NCBI GenBank assembly: GCA_027574665.1
Contig: CM050648.1
Location: 140,802,175-140,866,174, forward strand
Reading direction: 5' to 3'
Length of the DNA stretch: 64,000 nt
Origin: Rhynochetos jubatus
Lineage: Eukaryota; Chordata; Aves; Eurypygiformes; Rhynochetidae
The notes under the pieces: generated by a model
Told to the model about the DNA's origin: nothing
What the model saw: only the letters and a program-made list of their open reading frames with translations
Databases searched by the model: none
In this document: one piece after another, positions 37,099 to 48,100 of the stretch
Layout: the number at the start of each line of letters is the position of its first letter
Numbering within the stretch: position 1 is the first letter of the stretch
Translations under genes and position numbers: made by a program

Positions 37099-39743
37099 TA
37101 CTTGCTAACTACCTGCTTTAAAATCCGTTGTTACTGTCAGTAGAGCTGGCACTGGCTGCAAGAAAAGGAGCTTGCAGTTACAGGAAAGAACTGACTGCCT
37201 AAAATGCACAGCACACCAGTTTGTCTAGTTAGCAGCAGTGATACTAACCTCAGCTTGTAATCACGCCTCAGCAAACTGTCTATGTCAATAAATGTACTTT
37301 AAAGCCACTGAATTATAAAATAATTATTCCTTGAAACGTCAAGCATTAGTTTAATCAGTGTTGACGACTTCCATGATTTTACTGAGTCTAATCAATCTGA
37401 GGCAGCCCGTTTTTAGTTGTGAGATGGTGCAATCAGCTATTGTATTTATTAAAAACAATTAGCTCTGCAAATGACATGGAAAATCCCAAAAGTGTAATCT
37501 GAACATATGCTAAAGATGAACAAGCCAGAAGGTCAATAAAGCCACGTGTGTTTTTTAAGCTCCTAATTTTAAACTAGGTTTATAATTTCAGGAGATCTGA
37601 GTCATGATTTTTGAACTTCTGGTTTGGCAATACCAAATTGCTGTGCCCTATATACTGCTGTTCTGAACGTTTCCATATCATTGATCATGCATTTGCCTAA
37701 TTTGCCGAAAACATACTGATTTGCAGAACTTTATTCGGTTATTCACAAGAACAAAGGAAGAGTTATTTAACAAAAATCACATCTTGTGGCTGCCTTTCAA
37801 ATTAACAAGGAGCATCTGTGTGCAAAGAGTGGAGGTACATAAAACCAAAATAACACAAAAAGCTACCTAGTTTCCCCCACATACGCTATGATTTTTAACA
37901 CAACAGCACCTTGTCAGAAGAATCTGTTGTTATTTCATACACTGACAGTTCTTGTCTGAATTCCAATTACTGGACATATATCCACGAATATAAGTGAGGT
38001 GAATCTCAGTGATGAAAAGGTATTACGACAAAGTATTATTCGTTCTTAGAACAGCTGTTTCTGAACTGATTGCTGTATTACAAAATAATTCATTCATCCT
38101 CGCCAATACAAGCCGATTCATGCAATTTTCTGGATAGTCTTACTAGGAAAGTGGCTACGAGAGAAACGAACACGTGGGAAATGGGTATCAGAATTCAAGG
38201 CATAAGATCTGATGGTCAGACCTGAACAGACCATTGCATTTCAACTTGACCATTTCAGTGATTCAAGTCGCTCGTGTCCGACTGAACTGTAACTCGTGTT
38301 CACTCCTATTCTTATACTGCATTGCCTCATGAAATATTTGGGGGAAAAAGAATCTTCCTTTTATTGCGATACAGATAAGGGCTGAGTTCTCAGTTCTGCT
38401 CCAGATACTGAGCTCTTGCTTCACTGAAGAAATCCAAATATCGTCTTCATTTCTGGCTGGGTGGTGTAATGGAGAATAGCCTACAGCGTATTATGTAACG
38501 CTGCCACACGGGAGACACGGGTGCATTATCGATCCTAAACACAGATGGATCAGAAAGAGGCCTGCTACTTCTGGCGGTGCCGACCTGCTGTTCTGGAAGT
38601 TACTCATGGCTTACAGATTCAGGATAGGGGAATAACAGCCAATGTTTTGTTAAAGGGAAAATCAAACTTGTGCTGAAGTCTTACCGTAGAGCTCACTCTT
38701 TAATTTCTGAACCAGTCCGTTTGGCTCACCTATAACATGACTGCATATGAAGCAACATAAAAGGAAATCATGTGCCTCTTCCCATATGAGAGGGTGACTG
38801 CACAGATGAGTTGGTTCTCAAATTGTGCTGCAAGTCTTAGAGAACTGCTGACAAAAAGCAGGCTTGTAATAGCTCTGCTGAGAGGAGAGAATAGGTCTAA
38901 TGAGGTTTCAGAGGTTGCTCCCTCCGGTTAGACTGGACTTTCTCCAACTACACTGGTAAGAGATGAGAGATGATGGCAAGAACATCACGTGAACTGCTGA
39001 TGAGGAACAGAAGCTTAAAAAGCAGCTCAGACCTATATATTGTTGTGCAAGAAGAGAACATCACCTGCGTGCTCAGCTGGAAAAGAAATACTTCTGCAAC
39101 AGGCTAAATTAAATATTGGGTTGGCTACAGACCTTTTGATTTTTCCTGAGAACGGCCTAGGTGTCTCATGTACACCATTAGCATGAAATGCTATGGTCGT
39201 ACATTCCGCCACGATCTTTTCCCCAAATTTACTATGGCAGAACAACAATTCACATGATGAAATAAATAGGACTGAGGGAGTACTATCAGGGTAAGCAGTA
39301 ATCCAGTCAACGCAAACACCTCTTCAGCAGGCTGTCAGCACGTCTGGGTGTCGGCACAACCGTATCAGGGCCATACGAGTTACTGGGCCAAGGAAACCCC
39401 AAACAAGTTTTGTCTGGAGCTGCTGTACGTATTTTGTGCTTGGGCTGATAAAACATATCGCTAAAAACTTTGGGCCAAACTAACGAAATGTCACTTCTAA
39501 ATCTGATAACACCTGTTTGATTACAGCTACACTTAAATGAGATATCAAATTAATTTTGCTGCAAAGACTGCTTATCGCGCTACTCGATAGTGTTGTGTTC
39601 TTAGTCCATTTGTTCTCTCCATCTCTTGTTTCTGTACATACATTTTTGAGGCAGGAAACCTCATTTTACTCTGAAATAACAGGGTCTGAGTTTGTATTGC
39701 AGCTATCGAAACAGGGTTCTGCATTACTAGTGCTCCTAAGGGA

Positions 39744-39804
39744 CACAAGGATACAAATAATGAATCAATATACAAATTATTTGTATCACAAGGATACAAA
39801 TAAT
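39744..39804. repeat. Tandem duplication with 43-base period
   Basis: The 18-mer CACAAGGATACAAATAAT occurs at 39744-39761 and again at 39787-39804. Between them lies ATACAAATTATTTGTAT, a near-palindrome. It looks like a local slippage duplication. Confidence 0.8.
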
Positions 39805-40088
39805 AAATCACATCAATATCAACCAACTCTCTGTTTTGCTCTGGCATTTCTTCCAGCTCCATATGATACAATCAACTGAATGAAGTAGCAGTGAATTACA
39901 GGAAGAGATAGTTCAGTGATGAATCAGCCACTGGTCTAACTACAGGAGAAACTGACACCCTTCCCATCAAGAAATATGCATATGGCATATATATACAGAG
40001 CAGCTCCTGTTGGAGGTAGGGAGAGCTGATGGTTTCCATTTTCCATTGACTTCTTTCAGGTTTCTCCAAGGTCAGAACCCCGTGTGGG

Positions 40089-40108
40089 AAAAAAAAAAAA
40101 AAAAAAAA
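40089..40108. repeat. Poly(A) tract
   Basis: Twenty consecutive A residues. It could be a retroposon tail or a simple mononucleotide run; no parent element was recognised in front of it. Confidence 0.8.
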
Positions 40109-41424
40109 GACCAGGATCTGTGGAAGAGTAATAGTTATTTAAATACGTACAATATTTACGTGCAAAACTACATACACACATATACACAAGAGAGGTGGAA
40201 TCCTCGTGTCTTGTAAAAATCCTTTGAAAAAGACACTAATTGCAACAAGGATGTTTTTGAACAGGAGTTTGAGCATCTGTGGCAACTGCACGAACACAAA
40301 CCGTTCTGGGCAGAGCTGTAACGTATTTCCTATGAGGGTTGCTGTAGCGTAATGCTGAAGGCTGGGGACAAAATTAATGAAGGATGATTTAAACATACGG
40401 CGTATTTATTCTCATGTAAGATGTAAAGTCTGTGGGTAGCAGGCTTTCAGCCACACTTTTAAAGCAGCTATGGAAAAGGAGCTGCTCACTGAGCCTCCGA
40501 GGAAAAATGCTCTCAGCATGGTGCTTCTGTCTCCTTACGAGAACTGGAATAGTTTCAAGTCTTGGTCTCAAAGCAAGGAGGAATGCTTCAGAGGAACCAC
40601 GGCAGGCTTTCCTGTTTAACACAGTTTCACCAGAGCCCTTTCCTAGCTCCGAGGTCAGAGCTCCGCAGCTCTTGCTAAATGTGGGCGTGACGACATTAGC
40701 ACAACCGACAAAAATTTGGAGGCGTTTCAAGAACGGTCGCCACGCAGAAACACGCAGCAACAGGGGTCCCCAACCCCCTCACCACTTTTTTCGGCGGGAA
40801 AGCCAGGTGCCGGTCGCTGCCTTCCGATACCGGGGCAGGCCACCTGCCCCCTCGGCAGCCACAGCGGCAGCGGCCACGGGCGCTTCAGGGCGCCGGGGCC
40901 CGCGCTGCCCCCGAGAGGGGCTGTGCGCAGGGAGGGCTGTTGGCCTGCCAACTTCAGCCAAAATAAGGCTGAAAACCGCCTCGGCCTTTGCTCGCCGCCG
41001 GACTGTCCCTCTGCCACAGGGGGAGGGCGCCAAGTCACTCGCGATGCGGAGAATTTCCCCTCAGGCTGGCGGCGCCTCAGCCCCGGCCGGCAGCCGCCGC
41101 GGCGGGAGGGGGCGGCTGGGCCCTGACGGCACGGTGTGTGGGGGGGAAGCTGGCAGGAAGGCGGGGGGCGTGTATGTGCGAGTGGGAGGGTTGAACGTCT
41201 GCCGCCTTGCGACCAAGTAAGGGTAAATTCCTCCCCAGCTGCCGGCCGGCTGGGAGGTGACACGCAGCGCCGGCCGGAAAGGGTCGGGAATTAGAAACGC
41301 TGGGAGGCGAGCTGCGAGCGCCGGGCTCAACCCCGCGCCCGCCTCACCCGCCGCGCCCCTGACGCGCACACAGACCGCCCAACCCACCCCGCCGCCCCGC
41401 CCTTCACCCGCCTACCCGATCCCC

Positions 41425-41429
41425 ATTGG
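41425..41429 (-). promoter_or_regulatory. HSPA2: CCAAT box (ATTGG on plus strand)
   Basis: First of six CCAAT-type boxes upstream of HSPA2, eight bases before the CRE. It is a likely NF-Y site. Confidence 0.55.
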
Positions 41430-41436
41430 ATAATGC

Positions 41437-41444
41437 TGACGTCA
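41437..41444 (+). promoter_or_regulatory. HSPA2: cAMP response element TGACGTCA
   Basis: A perfect palindromic CRE about 360 bases before the predicted start. CREB/ATF factors bind this sequence; use here is inferred. Confidence 0.6.
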
Positions 41445-41473
41445 ATCCCGAGCTTGCGTCTAACTTTCAACTG

Positions 41474-41486
41474 GAACTTTCTAGTA
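41474..41486 (+). promoter_or_regulatory. HSPA2: Distal heat-shock element
   Basis: GAA at 41474, TTC at 41479 and a degenerate third unit GTA at 41484 keep the five-base spacing that HSF trimers need. It is weaker than the proximal element. Confidence 0.5.
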
Positions 41487-41521
41487 GGCGGGGGCGGGGC
41501 GAAGACGAAACGCGAGTGGTG

Positions 41522-41727
41522 ATTGGCCGAGGGCGGTGGCGCACGCTGCGAGCCGAGACGCATCGAGAACAACCAGGAAGAAGTACGGGCTGGCCGGCGT
41601 ACGGAGCGGGGGGCTGGGCTGACGGGTGGGCGCCACGGTTTTGATTGGCCAGGAGGTAGGGGGCGGGTGCTTTTCGGCGACTCACGGAGGCGATTGGCCA
41701 ATAGTGACGGGCAGGCGTCTAGATTGG
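41522..41727 (-). promoter_or_regulatory. HSPA2: Cluster of CCAAT-type boxes
   Basis: ATTGG occurs at 41522-41526, 41644-41648, 41693-41697 and 41723-41727, and CCAAT at 41698-41702, making a back-to-back pair with the third. Most sit in the context GATTGGCC, the NF-Y preference. Clusters like this are characteristic of vertebrate hsp70 promoters. Confidence 0.65.
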
Positions 41728-41736
41728 CCAACAGGG

Positions 41737-41754
41737 TTCTGGCAGGTTCCAGAA
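41737..41754 (+). promoter_or_regulatory. HSPA2: Proximal heat-shock element
   Basis: Four units at exact five-base spacing: TTC (41737), GCA (41742, one match short), TTC (41747) and GAA (41752). It lies 16 bases before the TATA box, the usual place for a functional HSF1 site in hsp70 genes. Confidence 0.75.
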
Positions 41755-41769
41755 GACAGCGGAGCCGGC

Positions 41770-41776
41770 TATAAAG
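41770..41776 (+). promoter_or_regulatory. HSPA2: TATA box TATAAAG
   Basis: Located about 120 bases before the HSPA2 ATG, with transcription expected to start near 41800. That leaves a 5' UTR of about 90 bases without an intron. Confidence 0.8.
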
Positions 41777-41889
41777 CGGGCGCCAACGGCGCTGTGACGG
41801 CACATCGCACCGCCGACGGGAGCGAGGGTGAGACCAGGCAGCGGGAGGCGCGACCGCGAGTGAGCAGCTGATCAGAGAAACCTGTCATC

Positions 41890-43314
41890 ATGTCTGGCAA
41901 AGGGCCGGCAATCGGCATCGACTTGGGCACCACGTACTCCTGCGTGGGTGTCTTCCAGCACGGCAAAGTGGAGATCATCGCCAACGACCAGGGCAACCGC
42001 ACCACACCCAGCTATGTGGCCTTCACCGATACAGAGCGCCTCATCGGTGACGCCGCCAAGAACCAGGTGGCTATGAACCCTACCAACACCATCTTCGATG
42101 CCAAGCGTCTCATCGGCCGCAAGTATGATGACCCCACGGTGCAGTCCGACATGAAGCACTGGCCCTTCCGTGTGGTGAATGAGAGTGGCAAGCCCAAGGT
42201 GCAAGTGGAGTACAAGGGTGAGATGAAGACCTTCTTCCCAGAGGAGATCAGCTCCATGGTCCTTACCAAGATGAAGGAGATTGCTGAGGCCTATCTGGGG
42301 CGCAAGGTGCAGAATGCTGTCATCACAGTGCCTGCTTACTTCAATGACTCCCAGCGCCAGGCCACCAAAGACGCTGGCACCATCACTGGCCTTAACGTGA
42401 TGCGTATTATCAACGAGCCCACGGCAGCTGCTATAGCCTATGGCTTGGACAAGAAAGGTACCCGGGCTGGAGAGAAGAATGTGCTCATCTTTGACTTGGG
42501 AGGGGGCACTTTTGATGTGTCCATCCTTACCATTGAGGATGGCATCTTTGAGGTGAAGTCCACAGCTGGTGACACCCATCTGGGTGGGGAGGACTTTGAC
42601 AACCGCATGGTGAACCATTTTGTGGAAGAATTCAAGCGTAAGCACAAGCGTGACATCGCTGGCAACAAGCGAGCGGTGAGGCGACTGCGTACGGCTTGCG
42701 AGAGGGCGAAGCGCACTCTCAGCTCTTCCACGCAGGCTAGCATTGAGATCGACTCCCTCTACGAGGGCATTGACTTCTACACCTCTATTACTCGTGCCCG
42801 CTTTGAGGAGCTCAATGCTGATCTCTTCCGTGGCACCCTGGAGCCAGTGGAGAAGGCTCTGCGCGATGCCAAGCTAGACAAGGGCCAGATCCAGGAGATC
42901 GTGCTGGTGGGTGGCTCCACCCGTATCCCCAAGATCCAGAAGCTGCTACAGGACTTCTTCAATGGCAAAGAGCTCAACAAGAGCATCAACCCCGATGAGG
43001 CGGTTGCTTACGGTGCTGCCGTGCAAGCAGCTATCCTCATGGGAGACAAGTCCGAGAACGTGCAGGATCTGCTGCTCTTGGATGTCACCCCTCTGTCCCT
43101 GGGCATCGAGACGGCCGGTGGAGTGATGACCGCTCTCATCAAGCGCAACACCACCATTCCCACCAAACAAACTCAGACCTTCACCACCTACTCGGACAAC
43201 CAGAGCAGCGTCCTGGTCCAGGTGTACGAGGGCGAGAGGGCTATGACGAAGGACAACAACTTGCTGGGCAAGTTTGACCTAACGGGCATCCCCCCGGCAC
43301 CCCGCGGGGTCCCC

Positions 43315-43346
<32 letters not shown>

Positions 43347-43794
43347 TGGTATCCTGAACGTCAGCGCTGTAGACAAGAGCACGGGTAAGGAGAACAAGAT
43401 CACCATCACCAACGACAAGGGCCGCCTGAGCAAGGATGACATCGACCGTATGGTGCAAGAAGCCGAGAAATACAAAGCGGAGGACGAAGCTAACCGGGAT
43501 CGGGTGGCAGCCAAGAACTCCCTCGAGTCCTACACTTACAACATGAAGCAGACGGTGGAGGACGATAAACTGAAGGGCAAGATCAGTGACCAGGACAAGC
43601 AGAAAGTGCTCGACAAGTGCCGGGAGGTGGTCTCTTGGCTCGACCGCAACCAGATGGCCGAGAAGGAAGAGTACGAGCACAAGCAGAAAGAGCTGGAGAA
43701 ACTCTGCAACCCGATCGTCACAAAGTTGTACCAGGGAGCTGGAGGGGCCGGGGCGGGTGGCTCCGGCGGCCCGACCATCGAAGAAGTGGATTAA
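41890..43794 (+). CDS. HSPA2: Heat shock 70 kDa protein (Hsp70 chaperone)
   Basis: An intronless frame of 634 residues, the length I recall for chicken HSP70, with only scattered substitutions from it. This ATP-driven chaperone of cytosol and nucleus binds exposed hydrophobic peptides with J-protein and exchange-factor partners. Visible signatures are IDLGTTYS (10-17), [11 protein letters not shown] (201-211) and the third Hsp70 motif around [10 protein letters not shown] (339-348). Catalytic-site residues D11, K72, E176 and D202 are present. A basic stretch at 249-267 resembles the Hsp70 nuclear localisation signal, the linker DLLLLDVTP lies at 393-401, and the glycine-rich tail ends in EEVD, the TPR co-chaperone docking motif. 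Position between ZBTB1 and PPP1R36 identifies it as the HSPA2 orthologue. Promoter elements suggest it is the heat-inducible copy. No defect is seen. Confidence 0.98.
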
Positions 43795-44192
43795 AGGGGA
43801 CTGAAGTACAGACTGGTTTATGGACAGTCACTCCGTTCTTTGCTTTGTATTATTTTTTTTTTTTTTTTCCTAACACTTAAGGAAAACGTCCTTGCCGATA
43901 ACAGAGTTTATTCTGTTGGGTGTGTATCGAGGCAGATCTGTCAGCTTGGTTTTGATAAAAGGGAAGGCACGTCCTGCTTTATAAGGTTAGTAATAGAGGT
44001 TTTGTTAATTCAGACACGGCTGTTTGTGCTCGGGATGTTTGTCTCTGTTCAAGTGTCTCTTCTACCCTAACCACCCCCTGCAGTTGACAAGTTCCAAGTT
44101 ATGCATGAAAATCTTCACAGAAGACTAAAAAAAATATGTCAAATTAGGCTTCTGGAAACTTTGGTTACAAATAAAATGTATTTAACGCATAA
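43795..44192 (+). other. HSPA2: HSPA2 3' UTR
   Basis: About 400 bases of AT-rich sequence with a 19-base T-run at about 43851-43868, ending just after the poly(A) signal. The cleavage point is estimated. Confidence 0.7.
44170..44175 (+). terminator. HSPA2: HSPA2 poly(A) signal AATAAA
   Basis: A canonical hexamer 375 bases after the stop codon, directly before the base composition switches to a CpG island. Confidence 0.75.
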
Positions 44193-44219
44193 ACCTATCC
44201 TTTGCCTTCTCTCTGAAGG

Positions 44220-45180
44220 GGCAGTAGCGGCTTGGGGGGGCGGGGGGGGATGTGAGAGAGAGCTCTGACACGCCCCCCCCCCCCCCCCCGGGACCGCGCT
44301 CCGCCGCGGGGTGGGTGCTGGCAGCCCGCTGCGCCGGGGCGGTGGCTGCCGGGGGAGCAGGAAAGGGGCCCGGTACGGTATCGGGGTTCGCCCGAGGGGA
44401 GCCTGGCCCGGGGGAGCCAACCCGGTTCCCCCTACAGGGCGCCGGGGTGCTCGGGTGGCGCAGAGCCCCGGGGGCCGGGGTGAGCGCGACCCCCGGCACC
44501 GCCGCGGCAGGGGGTCATCTCCCCGAGTTGGGGGGGGTGTTTTCGGGCAGGACCTGCTCCTCACCCGCAGCTTGTGCCCTGGGCCGGGCGGCCAGGCGCT
44601 CGGGCGGTGGGAACGCGGCGCAGCTGGCCCGGGTTGCGCCGCTGAACGGCAGCAGCGGGGAGAGGGGGGCGAGGGGAGCCGTCCTGCTGGGCAGGCGGGG
44701 GGCTCCCTAAGTCCCCGCGTTGCTCTCGGGTCGCTGGTATGCAAGCGGAGCCTTCGGTGTGAATGTGGGGTTGGGTTTTTTTACCCCTCCTAAGACGATG
44801 GCAAGTACAGCTGCCGGGGAAGGAGCCAGGGGGCTGAACAGGCAGAATTGGCAGTGGTTAAACCTGCCCGGCGTTACCACAGCCCGTCTCCAGAGCTCGG
44901 CATTGGTTTCAGAAAGCAAAAACAAAACCCGAGCCGCATGTTTAGAGTCCGAGGAGCTGCGAATTAATTAGCTCGGATGGAGGAGCCCGATGACACGCAC
45001 GTTTCGGCCTGGCTTGTCCTTTAAGGGAAAAGAGCGCGGAGCGGCGGGGGGCGGCCATCCGCCGGGCGCTTGTCCGGCTGCGCGTTAGGAGCGCGGGTGC
45101 GCTGCGGGGGGGCGAGGCCGGCGCTGCCGCCCGGCTCTGCCCGCTGCGAAGGGCTTGCAGGACCCCGATTCCTTCAGCCT
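44220..45180. promoter_or_regulatory. CpG island downstream of HSPA2
   Basis: A strongly GC- and CpG-rich tract starts about 30 bases after the presumed HSPA2 cleavage site. It contains G-runs (44234-44249) and a 17-base C-run (44273-44289). No coding exon could be identified in it. It may be the PPP1R36 promoter, an antisense or lncRNA promoter, or part of HSPA2 control. A GTGAGC donor-like site is at about 44479. Confidence 0.6.
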
Positions 45181-48100
45181 GCGGATGATGGCTATAAACC
45201 CATGCATTACAAATATTTTGTAGCGGGAGGGCAGACGATAAACTTGTGCGGTGTTTGATAATCAGAGCTGTAAGACCCTGGTTCGCTACGTGGGTTTCAG
45301 CTGGTTTGCCAGGGGACTGGCTGCGGGTTTCTCTTCCCTGGCGACAGAAAGGGGTTGCAGTCGCCACTGGGGAACGCGAGGCTTGTAAAAAAGCTTGTTG
45401 GATCGGCTGTTGTCGCACATGGCCCCAAACCGCTGCGAGTTGATGGAAGGGTTCGTAGGTAACTGGCAGTGCCATCGCACTGGGACCTGGGAAGTGGCTT
45501 GCGGCCGCTTCAGCCCCCGCCGAGCGCTTCAGCCAAGTGTGGGAAGGCTGTCAGCGGGCGCTTTTGGTGTTTGCGTACACAGCGTTTTCCTGGCAGTCAG
45601 CCTCTCGGTTTCCAGGCTGCAGTGCGTATAGGACCCCTGAGAACCAGAGATACCGTCACGTTCTAATATTTAGTTTTTCTAGGCATTAAGAGGTAAATGG
45701 GTTCATGAATAGCAGCAGATTAGCTGTAAGTGAAACGCTGTTGCTGCAAACTGTAGTGTTTTGAGGGGTACTCTCTTCCTAACCGAAATCCCACTGCTGT
45801 GGGACGGCAGTAAGGGTTAGGTAGTGCACCCGTTCATTGTAAATGCAGGTTAACTATTTTTTTTCTATGAACTGACTGGGAATTCCCCTTGCCACATAGT
45901 TTCCTTGACTTTTCAGCCCTTGGTGCGCATTCCTCAGCGTCGCTTCCCAGTTATTAAACGCAATTTTTTGTTGTTTTCCCCAAACGTCTATTTAAGTGTA
46001 TTGCAGAGCTAGCGTAGCTCAACCCTGACGGGCAGATAGTTTGCCCGGTGCCTGCGCTGTCACCTGTCCTGTCCCTTGCCTCGGCCACTCCTGCGCTGTG
46101 CCCCTTTCAGCAGTGAGGCAGGCAGAGGCTAACAGAGGACATGAGTGAGTTAACAGTGGAGTAATTGTAGGTTTTGTGGAGTTTTTTTGTCCTAGGAAAG
46201 GGGTATTTTCTTGCTATGGACACACCTGGGCTGTGTGTGGGATATGTAAAGGACGAGAAACTTTTGCTGACTTACACGAGTGGGAAAAGTTTTGAAGTTC
46301 GGAGGCACGAAGTAGCCTTTCAAATACGTGAACCACCCCCTAGAATGCAGGAGGCAGAAAGCTTGAAGGGCTCGAGCTAGATTCCTTGCATCCATTCCCT
46401 TAGTTTATAAAACAAATAATGACTTTTTGAGTTGATTTTCAGTATATTGTACTTAGTGTAGAGTGAACTCTGATCCTGTTAGTGGAAACTTCTCACTGAC
46501 TCCAGTGGGTCTGCGTTTCCCTCCCTCCACCCCAGTTTCTTAAAGAAATAAAGTAAATGTCAGAGGGGAAAATGCTGTTCCTCATTTGCGAGTAGGTGTG
46601 TTCGGTGTGTACATGCAGTTCTGGGGAGTAGTTGCACATTTCAAATCGATTTGGCAAAGCTAGGAAATAATCTTGTCTAAAATCTGCAGTTTCATTGCTT
46701 CCCCACTCAGCATCTCTCTTCTTTGTACTGGCCTGACTCACGGGGAAAGCCACCTCCTCCTCTCAAAGTCCTGGGCCTGGGTTTCTGAACTCTGCTTATC
46801 CTTACACAGGGCTGTGCGAAGGACCAAGCCCATAGGAAGGATAGAAAGTGATTATAACTTTGCAGCACTTGTGTAACTACGATACAAACTTTTGATGGCT
46901 CCTTCTATTTGCTGATCGAGTTTATATGGATGATATTATTTCATAGAGAGGAACACCCATGGCATTAATACTGGAGAATTTAATCACCCAAATTAAAACC
47001 CTTAGGTGTCTTAGCACCTCACGCCCGCTGCAGCCAGGTGTGTAGCAATGCAGAGTGATCGCTCCAGCGCGCGTTGCAGGTCGCCCTGCACTTCCCCACC
47101 GTCGCTTTGCAAGGGAGAGGGAAGAGCCTAAAAAAGACAAAGCAGAAAGCATTACTAAAATAACGTGCCATGTGAGAGCCCTCGGAGGGAGCTGAGGACA
47201 AGAGAGCTGTCTGAGGGCAACCCGCGCAGGAGCTGGAAAGCTGAGACGTGCTTGGACAGGCTGTGTCCACCCAGCTGGCCGGGTGAGTCAGCCCCGTGCC
47301 CTGCCACCTCCAGAGCGTCTGTTTGAAGTCCTGCACAGAGGACTTGGGCTGCAGCCCTGCTCATCCCCTTGTGATACCATCTTAAAGACAGAATGAATAT
47401 ATCCCAGCAGCCTTGCTTTTATCTCTCGGGACACACTGCGTAGAGCCCTGCAGGCTGGGCAGCCTTTCTCTTGGGAGCTGTCTGTCATTTATTTGAAAGG
47501 TTCTCCTTGAAGGTTTGGGGTACTGTGGGGCGCAGCCGAGGGGAGACAGCTCTGAAGGAGCTGTGACGTCTCAGGACTGCACCATGAATTTTGTCTTCCC
47601 CATTGCGAGTCACTCCCTCAGATATATAAAAGGAACAGGAAGAACAGGGAAAAATGTTCAGGGATTTGGCATTTCCAGGCTTGGCATGTACGTTAAACGC
47701 AAGGCATCATGTTGAAAAGCATGCACTTACACCCAGCATGCATACTTAATTTTAAAATTCCTTTTTTTCAGTCGTGTCGGTGTTGCAATGTAATAGCGTT
47801 TTGAGCTCTACTTATTTAAAGGGTGTTCCCCATTTCTCCTCCTTTGACCTGTGCCTGGCATGAGAGTCCTTTGCTGTGTCCCTTTAGAAAGCGCACGGTG
47901 GTCTAATCTCTGCCTCCGTCAGGGACGCTGTACCTTGGCACGTGGGAATCCTGTGATATTAAACCAGCAAAGCATGTGGATGCTCTTACAGCAGCGAAAT
48001 TATGCCTGTAGTTGTTCATCACAGGAAAGTTATCACCCCTCCCTGCCCCACAGCGAAACGAGTTATGCTAGTAAAGCTTCTTTAGCGCACCTATGTGGGT

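Larger units (their letters stand above)
24771..40790. other. Intergenic DNA between ZBTB1 and HSPA2
   Basis: These 16 kb hold no open frame with domain character and no exon supported by splice signals plus coding sense. What can be named are two CR1 tails (about 25124 and 37051), a 16-base minisatellite (33646), a (GAAA)n run (33868-33885), a 43-base tandem duplication (39744-39804) and a 20-base poly(A) tract (40089-40108). Conserved regulatory elements may be present but cannot be recognised from one sequence. Confidence 0.55.
40791..41889 (+). promoter_or_regulatory. HSPA2: HSPA2 promoter CpG island
   Basis: GC- and CpG-rich sequence leads into the HSPA2 coding region. The proximal 470 bases hold, in order, an ATTGG box (41425), a CRE (41437), a heat-shock element (41474), GC boxes (41487-41500), further ATTGG/CCAAT boxes (41522, 41644, 41693, 41698, 41723), a strong heat-shock element (41737) and a TATA box (41770). 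The combination indicates both basal and heat-induced transcription. Confidence 0.85.

Noticed and set aside
41872-42645. 257-codon minus-strand frame inside HSPA2
   Set aside because: Long antisense frames are a known by-product of HSP70 codon bias; there is no independent promoter or domain.
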